A stretch of 64,000 nucleotides of DNA from Thermoflexus sp. (GTDB lineage Bacteria > Chloroflexota > Anaerolineae > Thermoflexales > Thermoflexaceae): the NCBI RefSeq assembly GCF_034432235.1, contig NZ_DAOUCJ010000111.1, forward strand, positions 70,250-134,249. Reading direction: 5' to 3'. This document shows, one piece after another, positions 8,329 to 17,866 of the stretch. The translations under genes and the position numbers were made by a program. Below the pieces are notes generated by a model. That model saw only the letters and a program-made list of their open reading frames with translations, was not told where the DNA came from and did not search any database. Numbering within the stretch: position 1 is the stretch's first letter; every line of letters begins with the position of its first letter.

Positions 8329-9831
8329 ATGTCGAAAGAAGGCGCTTTCAGGGGCTCCATGCGGGTGATCCGCTGGACGATGCCTGCCGATCTGTGGACG
8401 CCCATCCGCCTGTATCAGGCGCTTCGTCCGCAGGGGCCATCTTTTCTGTTCGAGAGCGTGGAGGGCGGCGCTTACCTGGCCCGATATTCGTTCATCGGCC
8501 TCATGCCCCGAGTGATCTATCGGGTGGATGGGGATCGGATGGAGGAGATCGGGACGCAGGGGGCTCGCGTCTATGATCTGCGCCGGATCCATCCCTTCGC
8601 TGTCTGGCGGGAGGCCCTGGCCGATATGGCCCCGGAGCGCGACGCACAACCATGGCCCCGCTTCATCGGCGGGCTGGCCGGTTACCTGGGGTATGAGATG
8701 GCCGCCTTCTTCGATCGAGCGCCCCGGACGCCCCGCATGGACCTGGCCTTCCCGGACGCCGTCCTGATGCAGGTGGAAACCTTGCTGGTCTTCGACCACG
8801 TGACCCAGACCCTCTCGCTCTTCAGCCTGGTGAAGCCCGGGGAGGAGCGACAGGCCGAAGATCGCCTGACAGAGCTTCAGCGACGCCTGGAGGATCCTCC
8901 CCAGCCGGATTCCGCGCGCCCTCGTTCAGGGAACGAGGTGGCTTCCTGGCAGGCGCACACGGACGCGGAGCGCTTCGGCGCGATGGTGCGGGCAGCGAAG
9001 GAATACATCGCTGCGGGAGATGCCTTTCAGATCGTCCTGGCCCGGCGCTGGAGTCGGCCGATCGGGGTCTCGCCCTTCGCCATCTACCGGGCGTTGCGCC
9101 GCCTGAACCCTTCCCCTTACTTGTTTTTCCTCCACCTTCCGGGCCTGGGACGGAACGGCGAGGATCTGACGTTGATCGGCGCATCGCCGGAGATGCTCGT
9201 GCGGGTGGAGGAGGGCGAGGCGACGATCCGCCCGATCGCCGGAACGCGCCCCCGGGGTCGAACCGTGGAGGAGGATCAGCGACTGGAAGCTGAGCTCCGG
9301 GCGGACCCCAAGGAGCAGGCGGAGCACGTGATGCTGGTGGATCTCGGCCGCAACGATCTCGGGCGGGTCTGCGCTTACGGAACGGTGCGGGTGGAGGAGT
9401 TCATGGCCGTGGAGCGCTATTCCCACGTGATGCACCTGGTGTCCACGGTCCGCGGGCGGTTGCGCTCCGATTGCGATGCCTTCGATGCCCTGGCCGCCGC
9501 CTTCCCTGCGGGAACCGTCTCGGGGGCTCCCAAGGTGCGGGCGATGGAGATCATCGCGGAGCTGGAGGGAGCCGCGCGAGGGCCTTACGCCGGCGGCGTG
9601 GGGTATTTCGACCCCCGGGGGAACGCCGACTGGTGCATCACCATCCGCACCGTGATGGTGCAGGGGGACACGGCGATCGTGCAGGCGGGGGCCGGGATCG
9701 TGGCCGATTCGATCCCCGAACGGGAGGAGGAGGAAACCCGAAACAAGGCGCGGGCGATGCAACGAGCTGTCGACGAGGCCCATGAGCCAAAGGACGGGAG
9801 GACGGAGCGATCCTCCGTCGAGGAACTGTGA
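8329..9831 (+). CDS. trpE: anthranilate synthase component I
   Basis: TrpE makes anthranilate from chorismate using ammonia supplied by TrpG, the first committed step of tryptophan synthesis. From ATG 8329, after an AGGGGGG, the product is 500 residues. The frame is open further upstream into the T-box leader, but a start there would lie inside the terminator, so it is not real. Chorismate-binding motifs are visible: GAAD-region AAKEYIAAGDAFQIVLARRW, PIAGTRPRG, EHVMLVDLGRNDLGRV and GTVSGAPKVRAMEII. The N-terminal part shows YLARYSFIGL. It is the first gene of a seven-gene trp operon. Confidence 0.96.
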   Translation: MSKEGAFRGSMRVIRWTMPADLWTPIRLYQALRPQGPSFLFESVEGGAYLARYSFIGLMPRVIYRVDGDRMEEIGTQGARVYDLRRIHPFAVWREALADMAPERDAQPWPRFIGGLAGYLGYEMAAFFDRAPRTPRMDLAFPDAVLMQVETLLVFDHVTQTLSLFSLVKPGEERQAEDRLTELQRRLEDPPQPDSARPRSGNEVASWQAHTDAERFGAMVRAAKEYIAAGDAFQIVLARRWSRPIGVSPFAIYRALRRLNPSPYLFFLHLPGLGRNGEDLTLIGASPEMLVRVEEGEATIRPIAGTRPRGRTVEEDQRLEAELRADPKEQAEHVMLVDLGRNDLGRVCAYGTVRVEEFMAVERYSHVMHLVSTVRGRLRSDCDAFDALAAAFPAGTVSGAPKVRAMEIIAELEGAARGPYAGGVGYFDPRGNADWCITIRTVMVQGDTAIVQAGAGIVADSIPEREEEETRNKARAMQRAVDEAHEPKDGRTERSSVEEL

Positions 9832-9862
9832 ACAGGTGGATCGGCAGAGAAAGGAGGAGGAA

Positions 9863-10492
9863 ATGCTCCTGGTCATCGATAACTATGATTCGTTCACCTA
9901 TAACCTGGTTCAGATCCTGGGCCAGTTGCTTCTGGAAATCGGGCGTGCGGACATGCCGCTCCGGGTGATCCGGAACGATGCGATGGATGTCGAGGAGGTG
10001 GCCGAGCTGCGCCCTTCTGCGATCGTGATCTCACCGGGTCCGGGGCGCCCGGAGGATGCGGGCGTGACGATACCGGTGATCCGCGCCCTGAGCGGCCGGG
10101 TCCCCATCCTGGGGGTTTGTCTGGGACATCAAGCGATCGCCGTTGCCTTTGGCGGACAGGTGGTCCGCGCCGGGAGGTTGATGCACGGCAAGGCTTCGCC
10201 GATCCTGCACGATGGGCGGGATCTCTTCGCCGGGCTCCCGAACCCCTTTATGGCCGGCCGTTATCATTCCTTGCTGGTCGCAGAGCCGCTCCCCGAGGCC
10301 CTGGAGGTGGCCGCTCGCACGCCGGAGGGGGAGATCATGGCTCTCCGGCATCGCACGCATCCCACATTCGGTGTGCAGTTCCATCCGGAGTCCGTCCTCA
10401 TGCCCGAGGGATTGCGCCTGTTACGGAATTTCCTCGCCATTGGGGGATACGGCGATGTCCCTTACAGGGATCGCAGGGATGGTGCGGCCTGA
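9863..10492 (+). CDS. trpG: anthranilate synthase component II (glutamine amidotransferase)
   Basis: TrpG hydrolyses glutamine and channels ammonia to TrpE. The start at ATG 9863 sits directly behind AAAGGAGGAGG, giving MLLVIDNYDSFTYNL, the canonical N-terminus of the family, and a 209-residue protein. The class I amidotransferase triad is present: cysteine in GVCLGHQAIA, and histidine and glutamate in VQFHPESV. There is no fused TrpD domain. The gene lies 31 bases after trpE. Confidence 0.96.
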   Translation: MLLVIDNYDSFTYNLVQILGQLLLEIGRADMPLRVIRNDAMDVEEVAELRPSAIVISPGPGRPEDAGVTIPVIRALSGRVPILGVCLGHQAIAVAFGGQVVRAGRLMHGKASPILHDGRDLFAGLPNPFMAGRYHSLLVAEPLPEALEVAARTPEGEIMALRHRTHPTFGVQFHPESVLMPEGLRLLRNFLAIGGYGDVPYRDRRDGAA

Positions 10493-10601
10493 TCCGACAA
10501 CCGTAGGGGGGATTGGGCCGTGAGCGATCCGACGAAGCCCCGAAGCGGCCGGATGCCGATCGCAGTTCCGCCAAACATCGGGTTCGCTGGGGAGGTGGAA
10601 G

Positions 10602-11627
10602 ATGATCCGGGAGGCGATTGCCAAGCTGGTCAAACAGGAGAACCTGACGGCGGAGGAAGCCCAGGCGGCGATGGAAGCGATCATGACTGGGGAAGCCACC
10701 CCGGCCCAGATCGGCGCGTTCCTGATCGCCTTGCGGATGAAGGGAGAGACGATCCCCGAGATCGTCGGATGCGCCCAGGCGATGCGCCGGGCGATGCAGC
10801 GGGTGCCCTATGAAGGCCTTGCGGTCGATACGTGTGGCACAGGGGGAGATGGCGCCCGGACTTTCAACCTCTCCACCGCCGCCGCTTTTGTGGTGGCGGG
10901 GGCCGGTGTGCCGGTGGCCAAACACGGTAATCGCGCGGTCTCCAGCCCCAGCGGCAGCGCGGATCTCCTGGCGGCTCTGGGCGCCGAGCTGACCCTGACC
11001 CCGCAGCATGCGGCCCGGGCGTTGCAGGAAATCGGATTCGCCTTCCTGTTTGCTCCCGCCTTTCACCCGGCGATGAAGCACGCCATCGGCCCCCGTCGGG
11101 AGATCGGCGTCCGAACCATCTTCAACATCCTGGGGCCGCTGTGCAATCCGGCGGAGGTGCCTTACCAGGTGATGGGCGTGTTCGATCCTCACCTGCTGGA
11201 GCCCCTGGCGGAGGTGCTGGGCGCCCTGGGGAGCCGGCATGCCTTGGTGATCTGCGGCGTGGGCAACGTCGATGAGGTGACGCCCTCCGGCCCCACCCGG
11301 GTGGCAGAATATGCCAACGGGCAGGTCCGCACCTGGATCTTCGATCCCGCGGATTATGGGATCCCTCGAGCGCCTCTGGAGGCCCTCCGCGGGGCCACTC
11401 CGGAGGAGAACGCCCGGCGGTTGCGGGCCCTGTTCCAGGGCCAGGAGAACGGGCCGCTCCGCATCGCGGTCCTGCTCAACGCTGCCTTCGCCTTGCGGGC
11501 CGCGGATCAGGTCGAGGATATCCGCGAAGGCCTGGCGCGGGCGGAGCAGGCGCTGGTGAGCGGAAGGGCTCTGGCGGTTCTGGAGGAATATGTCGCATAT
11601 ACGCGAAGGCTCGCATTGGAGCATTGA
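10602..11627 (+). CDS. trpD: anthranilate phosphoribosyltransferase
   Basis: TrpD transfers the phosphoribosyl group of PRPP to anthranilate. The 341-residue protein shows the family motifs CGTGGDGARTFNLSTAAAFVVAGAGVPVAKHGNRAVSS (PRPP and magnesium binding) and FAPAFHPAMKHAIGPRREIGVRTIFNILGPL. The small N-terminal helical domain begins MIREAIAKLVKQENLTAEEAQ. ATG 10602 follows GGAGGTGGAAG. It is separated from trpG by about 109 bases with no visible signal. Confidence 0.97.
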   Translation: MIREAIAKLVKQENLTAEEAQAAMEAIMTGEATPAQIGAFLIALRMKGETIPEIVGCAQAMRRAMQRVPYEGLAVDTCGTGGDGARTFNLSTAAAFVVAGAGVPVAKHGNRAVSSPSGSADLLAALGAELTLTPQHAARALQEIGFAFLFAPAFHPAMKHAIGPRREIGVRTIFNILGPLCNPAEVPYQVMGVFDPHLLEPLAEVLGALGSRHALVICGVGNVDEVTPSGPTRVAEYANGQVRTWIFDPADYGIPRAPLEALRGATPEENARRLRALFQGQENGPLRIAVLLNAAFALRAADQVEDIREGLARAEQALVSGRALAVLEEYVAYTRRLALEH

Positions 11628-11628
11628 G

Positions 11629-12510
11629 ATGTCCGAGCTGGAAAGGATCCTGGCCTGGAAGCGAGAGGAACTGGCCGAGCGGATGCGGAGGCGGCCGCTG
11701 GCGACCGTGCGGGCGGAGGCGGAAGCGGCCCCGCCCGCCCGGGATTTCGCCGCGGTCCTCCTCCGGCGCGGGGATCGACCGGCGCTGATCGCGGAGATCA
11801 AGCGGGCCTCTCCCTCGCGGGGACCTATTGCCCCCACCGTTGATCCGGTGGCCCTGGCCCGGGTTTACATCCAGGCCGGGGCTTCGGCCCTCTCGGTGCT
11901 CACGGACCCGCGGTTCTTCCACGGGGAACTGGCCCACCTGCAGGCGATCCGTCGGGCGTTCTCTGAAGTTCCCATTCTGCGCAAGGACTTCACCCTGGAC
12001 CCCTATCACGTGTATGAGGCCCGGGCAGCGGGGGCGGATGCGGTGCTCCTGATCGTGGCCGCACTGGAGCCTGCGCAGCTGATCGATCTGATCGCGCTGT
12101 CGGCGTCCCTGGGGATGACGGCCCTCGTGGAAGTCCATCGGGAGGAGGAGCTGGAACAGGCTCTGAAAGCCGGGGCCCGGGTGGTCGGGATCAATCATCG
12201 CGATCTGCGCACCCTTCAGGTGGATCGAACCGTATCCGCCCGGTTGCGCCCCCGGATCCCCTCCGAGGTCCGGACCGTTGCCGAGAGCGGGCTGCGGTCC
12301 CCGGAGGATGTGCGGGAGATGGCTGCCCTGGGCTACGATGCCGTGCTGATCGGGGAAGCGCTGGTGGAGGCGGGCGTGAGTCCGAACGGTTTCGATTTCG
12401 AAGCGGTGGCCCGGCGTGTTCGATGGCTGATCGAAGGGGGAAGCGCGCCCTTGCCTTCCTCCGCAAGCCGTTGTCCTGCGAACCGAGGGAGCCACGGATG
12501 GGGTTTGTGA
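11629..12510 (+). CDS. trpC: indole-3-glycerol phosphate synthase
   Basis: TrpC closes the indole ring, converting CdRP to indole-3-glycerol phosphate. From ATG 11629 (MSELERILAWKREELAER) it is 293 residues, somewhat longer than the usual 255-270 because of a C-terminal tail after RVRWLIEG. TIM-barrel catalytic motifs are visible: ALIAEIKRASPSRG, ILRKDFTLDPYHVYEARAAGADAVLLI, VGINHRDL and TVAESGL. The ATG overlaps the last bases of trpD. Its tail overlaps the trpF start by 13 bases. Confidence 0.95.
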   Translation: MSELERILAWKREELAERMRRRPLATVRAEAEAAPPARDFAAVLLRRGDRPALIAEIKRASPSRGPIAPTVDPVALARVYIQAGASALSVLTDPRFFHGELAHLQAIRRAFSEVPILRKDFTLDPYHVYEARAAGADAVLLIVAALEPAQLIDLIALSASLGMTALVEVHREEELEQALKAGARVVGINHRDLRTLQVDRTVSARLRPRIPSEVRTVAESGLRSPEDVREMAALGYDAVLIGEALVEAGVSPNGFDFEAVARRVRWLIEGGSAPLPSSASRCPANRGSHGWGL

Positions 12511-13193
12511 AGATCTGCGGGATCACCGGTCTGGAGGATGCGCGGATGGCGATCGAGGCGGGGGCGGATGCCCTGGGCTTCGTGCTGTATCCGAAAAGCC
12601 CCCGCTTCATCCCTCCCGAGCGGGCGGCTGCGATCGCCGCGGTTGTCCGCCGCGAAGCTCCCCATATCCGGCTGGTGGGGGTGTTCGTCAACGAACCGAT
12701 CTCCCGGGTGCGATGGCTGATGGCGCGCATCGGTCTGGATTGGGCCCAGCTCCATGGGGAGGAGACCCCGGAGATCGTGGCCGCCCTGGCCGATCGCGCG
12801 TATAAGGTCCTGCGCCTGCGGATCCGATCTTCCGATGGGATCCCGATGGATCTCCCGGATCCGGAACGTTACCGGAGCCGGCTGCCCGACGGGCCGACGC
12901 TGGGGGTGGACGCCTGGCATCCGACCGCGTATGGGGGAACCGGTCAGCGGGCGGACTGGGCGGTCGCGGCGGCATGGGCGCGGACCCATCGGTTGCTCCT
13001 CAGCGGGGGGCTGACCCCCGAGAATGTCGTGGACGCGATTGTCCAGGTCCGCCCGTGGGGAGTGGATGTATCATCCGGCGTGGAACGGGAACCCGGGCGG
13101 AAGGATCCGGAGAAAGTGGGAGCCTTTGTCGCCCGCGCCCGCAAGGCCTTTCAGGAGGTGCTCCCCGATGGCGGATCACGCTTTGCGGAATGA
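12498..13193 (+). CDS. trpF: phosphoribosylanthranilate isomerase
   Basis: TrpF catalyses the Amadori rearrangement of phosphoribosylanthranilate. The start at ATG 12498 gives MGFVKICGITGLEDARMA, whose KICGIT motif contains the catalytic cysteine and is invariant in the family. The product is 231 residues. LLLSGGLTPENVVDAI and GVDVSSGVE form the phosphate-binding end of the barrel. The ORF is open upstream, but the motif position fixes the start. It overlaps trpC, implying coupled translation. Confidence 0.94.
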   Translation: MGFVKICGITGLEDARMAIEAGADALGFVLYPKSPRFIPPERAAAIAAVVRREAPHIRLVGVFVNEPISRVRWLMARIGLDWAQLHGEETPEIVAALADRAYKVLRLRIRSSDGIPMDLPDPERYRSRLPDGPTLGVDAWHPTAYGGTGQRADWAVAAAWARTHRLLLSGGLTPENVVDAIVQVRPWGVDVSSGVEREPGRKDPEKVGAFVARARKAFQEVLPDGGSRFAE

Positions 13194-13314
13194 GGCGGCG
13201 GACTGCCCGATCGGGACGTGGGGGAGCGATCCGACCTCCTCCGGTCCAGACCGCGCAGATCCAAGCCGGGTTCCTTACTTAACTTAACTTAATCCAGCGC
13301 GGAGGTGAGGGCGG

Positions 13315-14571
13315 ATGGCTGTCGCAGCAAGCGTGCGGATTCCATGGGTTCCTCCCCCTGTTCAGGAGCGCCGGGGTTATTTCGGGCCTTACGGCGGACG
13401 ATATGTTCCGGAGACTCTGATTCCTGCCCTTGAGGAACTGGAGTTGGCATTCCGCGAGGCCGTGGAGGATCCGGAGTTCCAGAGGGAGTTTGAAGGCCTT
13501 CTGCGCACCTATGTCGGCCGGCCCACGCCCCTGACGGAGGCCCGACGGCTCGGCGAGGCCGTGGGCGCGCGGATCTTCCTCAAACGGGAGGATCTGGCGC
13601 ACACAGGGGCTCATAAGATCAACAACGCCCTGGGCCAGGCCCTGCTGGCGAAGCGCCTGGGCAAGCGGCGGGTGGTGGCGGAGACCGGGGCAGGCCAGCA
13701 CGGAGTGGCCACAGCCACGGCCTGTGCCCTCCTCGGCCTGGAGTGCGTGATCTACATGGGAACAGCCGATATGGCCCGCCAGCGGCCGAACGTGTTCCGG
13801 ATGCAATTGCTCGGCGCGGAGGTGCGCCCGGTGGATGTCGGTTCGCGGACGCTGAAGGATGCCATCAACGAAGCCATCCGGGACTGGGTGACCAACGTGC
13901 ACATCACCCATTATCTGCTGGGCTCCGCCACGGGGCCCCATCCGTATCCCCTGATCGTCCGCACCTTTCAATCGGTGATCGGCGTCGAAGCCCGTGCGCA
14001 GATGCTGAATCAGTTCGGGCGGCTGCCCGATGTGGCGGTGGCATGCGTGGGCGGGGGGAGCAACGCCATCGGCCTCTTCGCCGCTTTCCTCGAGGATCCG
14101 GTGGAGCTGGTGGGGGTGGAAGCGGGCGGCGAGGGGATCCCCACGGGCCGCCATGCCGCCCGCTTCGCCGACGGCGACCGGGGCCGCGTGGGGGTTCTCC
14201 ACGGAGCTCGCACCTACGTGTTGCAGGATCCGTGGGGGCAGATCCTGGATACCCACTCGATCTCCGCCGGCCTGGATTACCCGGCGGTCGGCCCAGAGCA
14301 TGCCTGGTTGCGGGATCGAAATCGGGTCCGTTACACGGCGGTCACCGATGCGGAGGCGCTGGACGCCTTTCAGGCGCTGGCGCGGCTGGAGGGGATCCTC
14401 CCCGCCCTGGAATCCGCCCACGCGGTGGCGGAGGCCATGCGCCTCGCCCGGGCGCGGCCGGGCCGCTGGATCCTGGTGAACCTCTCCGGGCGGGGGGATA
14501 AGGACCTGGAGACGGTGGCGGGGGCGCTGGGAAATGGGGAGGTGATGGGGAAGCCCGGACGCTCGGGGTGA
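13315..14571 (+). CDS. trpB: tryptophan synthase beta subunit
   Basis: TrpB condenses indole with serine using PLP. The 418-residue protein has the PLP lysine in HTGAHKINNALGQALLAKRLG, the GAGQHGVATATACALLGLECVIYMG region and the phosphate-binding loop VACVGGGSNAIG. It is the standard TrpB1 type with a close TrpA partner. ATG 13315 follows GGAGGTGAGGG. A short iterated CTTAACTTAACTTAA lies just ahead at 13276-13290. The 750-residue open frame on the opposite strand is a shadow. Confidence 0.97.
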   Translation: MAVAASVRIPWVPPPVQERRGYFGPYGGRYVPETLIPALEELELAFREAVEDPEFQREFEGLLRTYVGRPTPLTEARRLGEAVGARIFLKREDLAHTGAHKINNALGQALLAKRLGKRRVVAETGAGQHGVATATACALLGLECVIYMGTADMARQRPNVFRMQLLGAEVRPVDVGSRTLKDAINEAIRDWVTNVHITHYLLGSATGPHPYPLIVRTFQSVIGVEARAQMLNQFGRLPDVAVACVGGGSNAIGLFAAFLEDPVELVGVEAGGEGIPTGRHAARFADGDRGRVGVLHGARTYVLQDPWGQILDTHSISAGLDYPAVGPEHAWLRDRNRVRYTAVTDAEALDAFQALARLEGILPALESAHAVAEAMRLARARPGRWILVNLSGRGDKDLETVAGALGNGEVMGKPGRSG

Positions 14572-14595
14572 AGCCCGCAAAGGGGAGGGACGGAC

Positions 14596-15402
14596 ATGAA
14601 CGGAATCGAAGCGGTGCGGGAAGCGTTCCGCCGGGCCCGGGCGCAGGGACGTCCGGCGCTGATCTTTTACTGGCCGGTGGGCTACCCGGACCTTGAGGCC
14701 TCGATTCGGATCGTGGCTGCTCTGGCGGACGCCGGTGCCGATCTCATCGAGCTGGGCCTGCCGTTCTCCGACCCCCTGGCCGATGGCCCGGTGATCCAGC
14801 GGGCCACACAGCGCGCCCTGGAGCGCGGGGTGCGCACCCCTCACATCCTGGAGGCGGCCGCCCGGCTGCGGGCCATGGGAGTCCAGCGGCCCCTGTGCCT
14901 GATGACCTATATCAACCCGGTCATGGCTTGGGGGATCCCACGTTTCCTGACGGAGGCGGCTCAGGCGGGGATCCACGGGCTGATCGTGCCGGATCTCCCC
15001 CTTGAGGAGGCGGAGGAGCTCCAGGTCGCGGCCGGCGCGGCGGGTCTGGCCTGGGTGCCCCTGGCGGCGCCCACCACGCCGGATGAGCGGCTGGCCCGGA
15101 TCGCGGCGACCGCCACGGGCTTCCTCTATCTGGTTTCCGTGACGGGGATCACGGGGGCGCGGGATCGTTTGCCGGTCGATGTGGTCGCTCATCTGCGACG
15201 GGCTCGCCGGGCTGCGGACGGCGTGCCGGTCGCCCTGGGCTTCGGGATCTCCCGACCGGAGCATGTCCGGGCGCTGGCCCCGGAGGCCGATGGGTTGGTT
15301 GTCGGCAGTGCGCTCATCCAGCATGCGGAGGCTTCCGGCTTCGCTCCGGAAGCCCTCCGAACTTTCGCACGGGCGCTCCGGGAAGCCGCCGGGCCTCTCT
15401 GA
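14596..15402 (+). CDS. trpA: tryptophan synthase alpha subunit
   Basis: TrpA cleaves indole-3-glycerol phosphate and channels indole to TrpB. At 268 residues it is of normal size. The catalytic glutamate lies in DLIELGLPFSDPLADGPVIQ, and the second acidic residue in the region QAGIHGLIVPDLPLEE. The end of the barrel shows VTGITGARDRL and VALGFGISRPEHV. It is the last gene of the trp operon, 24 bases after trpB, and is followed by a hairpin with a short T run. Confidence 0.97.
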   Translation: MNGIEAVREAFRRARAQGRPALIFYWPVGYPDLEASIRIVAALADAGADLIELGLPFSDPLADGPVIQRATQRALERGVRTPHILEAAARLRAMGVQRPLCLMTYINPVMAWGIPRFLTEAAQAGIHGLIVPDLPLEEAEELQVAAGAAGLAWVPLAAPTTPDERLARIAATATGFLYLVSVTGITGARDRLPVDVVAHLRRARRAADGVPVALGFGISRPEHVRALAPEADGLVVGSALIQHAEASGFAPEALRTFARALREAAGPL

Positions 15403-15414
15403 ACTTTTTGGAGT

Positions 15415-15435
15415 GCGGCACCTCGGTGCCGCTTT
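15415..15435 (+). terminator. terminator after trpA, between convergent genes
   Basis: GCGGCACC pairs with GGTGCCGC across a two-base gap (15415-15432), followed by TTT. The hairpin sits between trpA (+) and corA (-). The sequence also resembles a GC-rich palindrome near 46616, so it may be a recurring element rather than a simple terminator. Confidence 0.55.
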
Positions 15436-15440
15436 CCATC

Positions 15441-16403
15441 TCACAGCCATCCCCGCCGCCGGAAAAAGAAGGCCAGCCCTGCGCTGACCCCGGCCATCAT
15501 GAGGAGCGCCATCGGATATCCCCATGGCCATTCCAGCTCCGGCATATACCGGAAGTTCATCCCGTAGATCCCGGCGATCAGGGCGTTCGCCATCAGGATG
15601 ATCGAGGCGATGGTCAGGACTTTCACGATCTCGTTCAGCCGGTTGGACTGAATGGAGAGATAGCTCTCCAGAGCGCCGGAGAGCATATCCCGATACAGAT
15701 CGATGCTCTCCGTCAATCGCACCAGACGGTCATATAGATCCTGAAAATAGGCCATGTCCTCCGGCCGGAAGATCGGTCGCTCCTGTCGGAGCAGGAGGTT
15801 GATCACCTCCCGTTCCGGGGCCACCACGCGGCGTAACTCCAGCAGCGCTTTCCGCATCTGGAAAACCGCCTCGACCAGGCGCCTATCGGATCCCGCGAAC
15901 AATCGCTCCTCAATCGCCTCCACTTCCTCCGCGATCCGATCCAGGACCGGGAAGTAGCGATCCACGATGGCGTCCAGGAGATCGTAAACGAGGCTCCCAG
16001 AGGCGATGGGGTGGGGGAATTCTGGATCACCCCAGCGGGCCATAATCGCCTCTACCTCGGGGATCCGTTGCGGGCGCACCGTGACCAGGTAGCGGGGGCC
16101 GATGAAGAGATGAACCGGCCGGAGCATCAGCCCCTTGTTCGGATCGTAGTCCACCGCATAGAAGACCACGAAATAATGATCCGGGTAAACATCCAGCTTT
16201 GGCCGCTCCCGGGCCCGGAAGGCATCCTCCAGCGCCAGCGGATGGAAACCCAGCGCCTCCCGGAGCAGCTGCCGATCGGTCTCCGCCGGCGGGCAGAGAT
16301 CGAGCCACAGGAATCCATCAGCCCGCGCGATGGCTCCCCGGAGCGATTCCAGCGTCACCGGATCCATTCGCTGGGGACCTGGCCAGAGGAAGGCGATCGC
16401 CAT
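15441..16403 (-). CDS. corA: CorA family magnesium/divalent cation transporter
   Basis: CorA forms a homopentameric Mg2+ (or Co2+) channel in the inner membrane. The 320-residue product has a large cytoplasmic N-terminal domain with LWLDLCPPAETDRQLLREALGFHPLALEDAF, a long helical stalk, and two C-terminal transmembrane segments. The defining YGMNF motif lies at residues 280-284 in the loop between them, followed by MPELEWPWGYP. The ATG has no good ribosome binding site and lies ten bases after the stop of the threonine aldolase gene, so it is probably translated by coupling. Confidence 0.95.
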   Translation of the reverse strand: MAIAFLWPGPQRMDPVTLESLRGAIARADGFLWLDLCPPAETDRQLLREALGFHPLALEDAFRARERPKLDVYPDHYFVVFYAVDYDPNKGLMLRPVHLFIGPRYLVTVRPQRIPEVEAIMARWGDPEFPHPIASGSLVYDLLDAIVDRYFPVLDRIAEEVEAIEERLFAGSDRRLVEAVFQMRKALLELRRVVAPEREVINLLLRQERPIFRPEDMAYFQDLYDRLVRLTESIDLYRDMLSGALESYLSIQSNRLNEIVKVLTIASIILMANALIAGIYGMNFRYMPELEWPWGYPMALLMMAGVSAGLAFFFRRRGWL

Positions 16404-16413
16404 GGGGGTGCCG

Positions 16414-17481
16414 CTACACCGATATACGCCGGGATGCGTTGCCGATCACTTCCGCGATAGCCTGCAGCGCACGACCGATATCGGTGTCGTCGATCCAGTA
16501 ATGGGTCACCGCCCGGAAGCGCCGGGGGCCCCAGCGCAGGATCCGAACCCGATGGTCCGCCAGCGCGCTCAGGAACGCCTCATCCGCCAGCGGAAGACGG
16601 GGGTCCAGCTCGAAGATCACGATGTTGGTTTGCACCCGATGGGCCTCGATCCGGATCCCGGGGATCTCCGCCAGTCCCTCGGCGAACCATCGGGCCCGCC
16701 GGTGGTCCTCGGCCAGCCGATCCACCATCGTCTCCAGGGCCACCAGCCCGGCGGCGGCGAGCACGCCGGCCTGTCGCATCCCTCCTCCAACCATTTTGCG
16801 GATCCGACGGGCTTCCCGGATGAAATCCCGGGGGCCGCAGATCAGGGAGCCCACAGGGGCGCACAGCCCCTTGCTGAGGCAAAACGTCACGGTGTCCGCA
16901 TGGCGGGCCAGTTCCACCGCGGGGACGCCCAGGGCGACAGCGGCGTTGAAGATCCGCGCGCCATCCACGTGCACCGTCAGGCCGTGGCGATCGGCCAGGG
17001 CGCGGACCCGGGCCATATATTCCGGCGTCAGCGCGGCGCCCATGCATCGGTTGTGGGTGTTCTCCAGGGCGATCAGCCGCGTGCGGGGATGATGCACATC
17101 CTCTGTCCGGATGGCCGCCTCGATGTCTTCCAGGCGCAGGGTGCCGTCGGGCTGGTTGGGGATCGGGCGGGGATGAATGCCCCCCAGGGCGGCCATCCCC
17201 CCGACCTCGGAGAGGAAAGTGTGGGCCTGGTCGCCCACGATCACCTCATCCCCCCGGCCGCAGTGGGTGAGGAGGGAGACCAGGTTGGCCATGGTGCCGC
17301 TGGCCACAAAGAGAGCGGCCTCCTTCCCCATCCGTTCGGCGGCGGCTTCCTCCAGGCGCCGCACCGTGGGATCCTCCTCGAACACATCATCCCCCACCTC
17401 CGCCCGGGCCATGGCCTCCCGCATGGCCGGTGTGGGATGGGTGACGGTATCGCTGCGTAAATCGATCCAACCGTTCAGCAT
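16414..17481 (-). CDS. ltaE: low-specificity threonine aldolase (PLP enzyme)
   Basis: The enzyme splits threonine or allo-threonine into glycine and acetaldehyde, or runs the reverse. I set the start at 17481 because the protein then begins MLNGWIDLRSDTVTHPTPAMREAMA, the family N-terminus; the frame is open 36 codons further. The product is 355 residues. The region DDVFEEDPTV, the histidine in GDQAHTF, and the PLP lysine in DTVTFCLSKGLCAPVGS are all present. It is followed by corA in the same direction. Confidence 0.92.
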   Translation of the reverse strand: MLNGWIDLRSDTVTHPTPAMREAMARAEVGDDVFEEDPTVRRLEEAAAERMGKEAALFVASGTMANLVSLLTHCGRGDEVIVGDQAHTFLSEVGGMAALGGIHPRPIPNQPDGTLRLEDIEAAIRTEDVHHPRTRLIALENTHNRCMGAALTPEYMARVRALADRHGLTVHVDGARIFNAAVALGVPAVELARHADTVTFCLSKGLCAPVGSLICGPRDFIREARRIRKMVGGGMRQAGVLAAAGLVALETMVDRLAEDHRRARWFAEGLAEIPGIRIEAHRVQTNIVIFELDPRLPLADEAFLSALADHRVRILRWGPRRFRAVTHYWIDDTDIGRALQAIAEVIGNASRRISV

Positions 17482-17866
17482 CGCAGGGCTCCGGGAACGG
17501 ATCGCCTCATCCGGATGCAGAGGGCCGGGCAGCCCTCGAAGATGGCCTCCGACTCCCAACCTCGTTGATCCTTCCCCTGCCGATGGCATGGATTTTACAG
17601 AGATTCACCACAATTCACCTCCCGCAGCTGCAGATAGCTGCCGATCCCTCGATCGGTCGGCGCCCGCACCGGCTCATCCCAGCAGGGGGCCTCGAGGATT
17701 GCGCCTGGCGTGATTTCCATAGCCGCTCTCCGGTCGCGCGATCGAGCAGGCTGGAGAACGACAGACGTGCGTCGGCCACCCGGTTAAAAGGCATGAGGCC
17801 GCGAGGCTGCCCCCTTGCCGCCTCTGTTCCCAGTTTATGGCGGAGGGCCGTCGCAGGAAAAGAGGG
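17482..17866. other. intergenic stretch upstream of the threonine aldolase gene
   Basis: These 385 bases separate the end of the KTSC-domain gene from the start of the aldolase gene, both on the minus strand. The short open frames on both strands carry no recognisable motif. A weak TAAAAT element on the minus strand near 17591 has no properly spaced -35 box. I see nothing else here. Confidence 0.5.

Noticed and set aside
13276..13290. Short tandem CTTAA repeats before trpB considered as a mobile-element scar
   Set aside because: Three five-base units with no flanking inverted repeats or transposase remnants are not enough to support an element.
13279..15531. 750-residue open frame on the minus strand opposite trpB and trpA
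   Set aside because: The + strand frames are unmistakable TrpB and TrpA. The antisense frame is His/Arg/Pro-rich shadow sequence produced by codon bias in GC-rich DNA.
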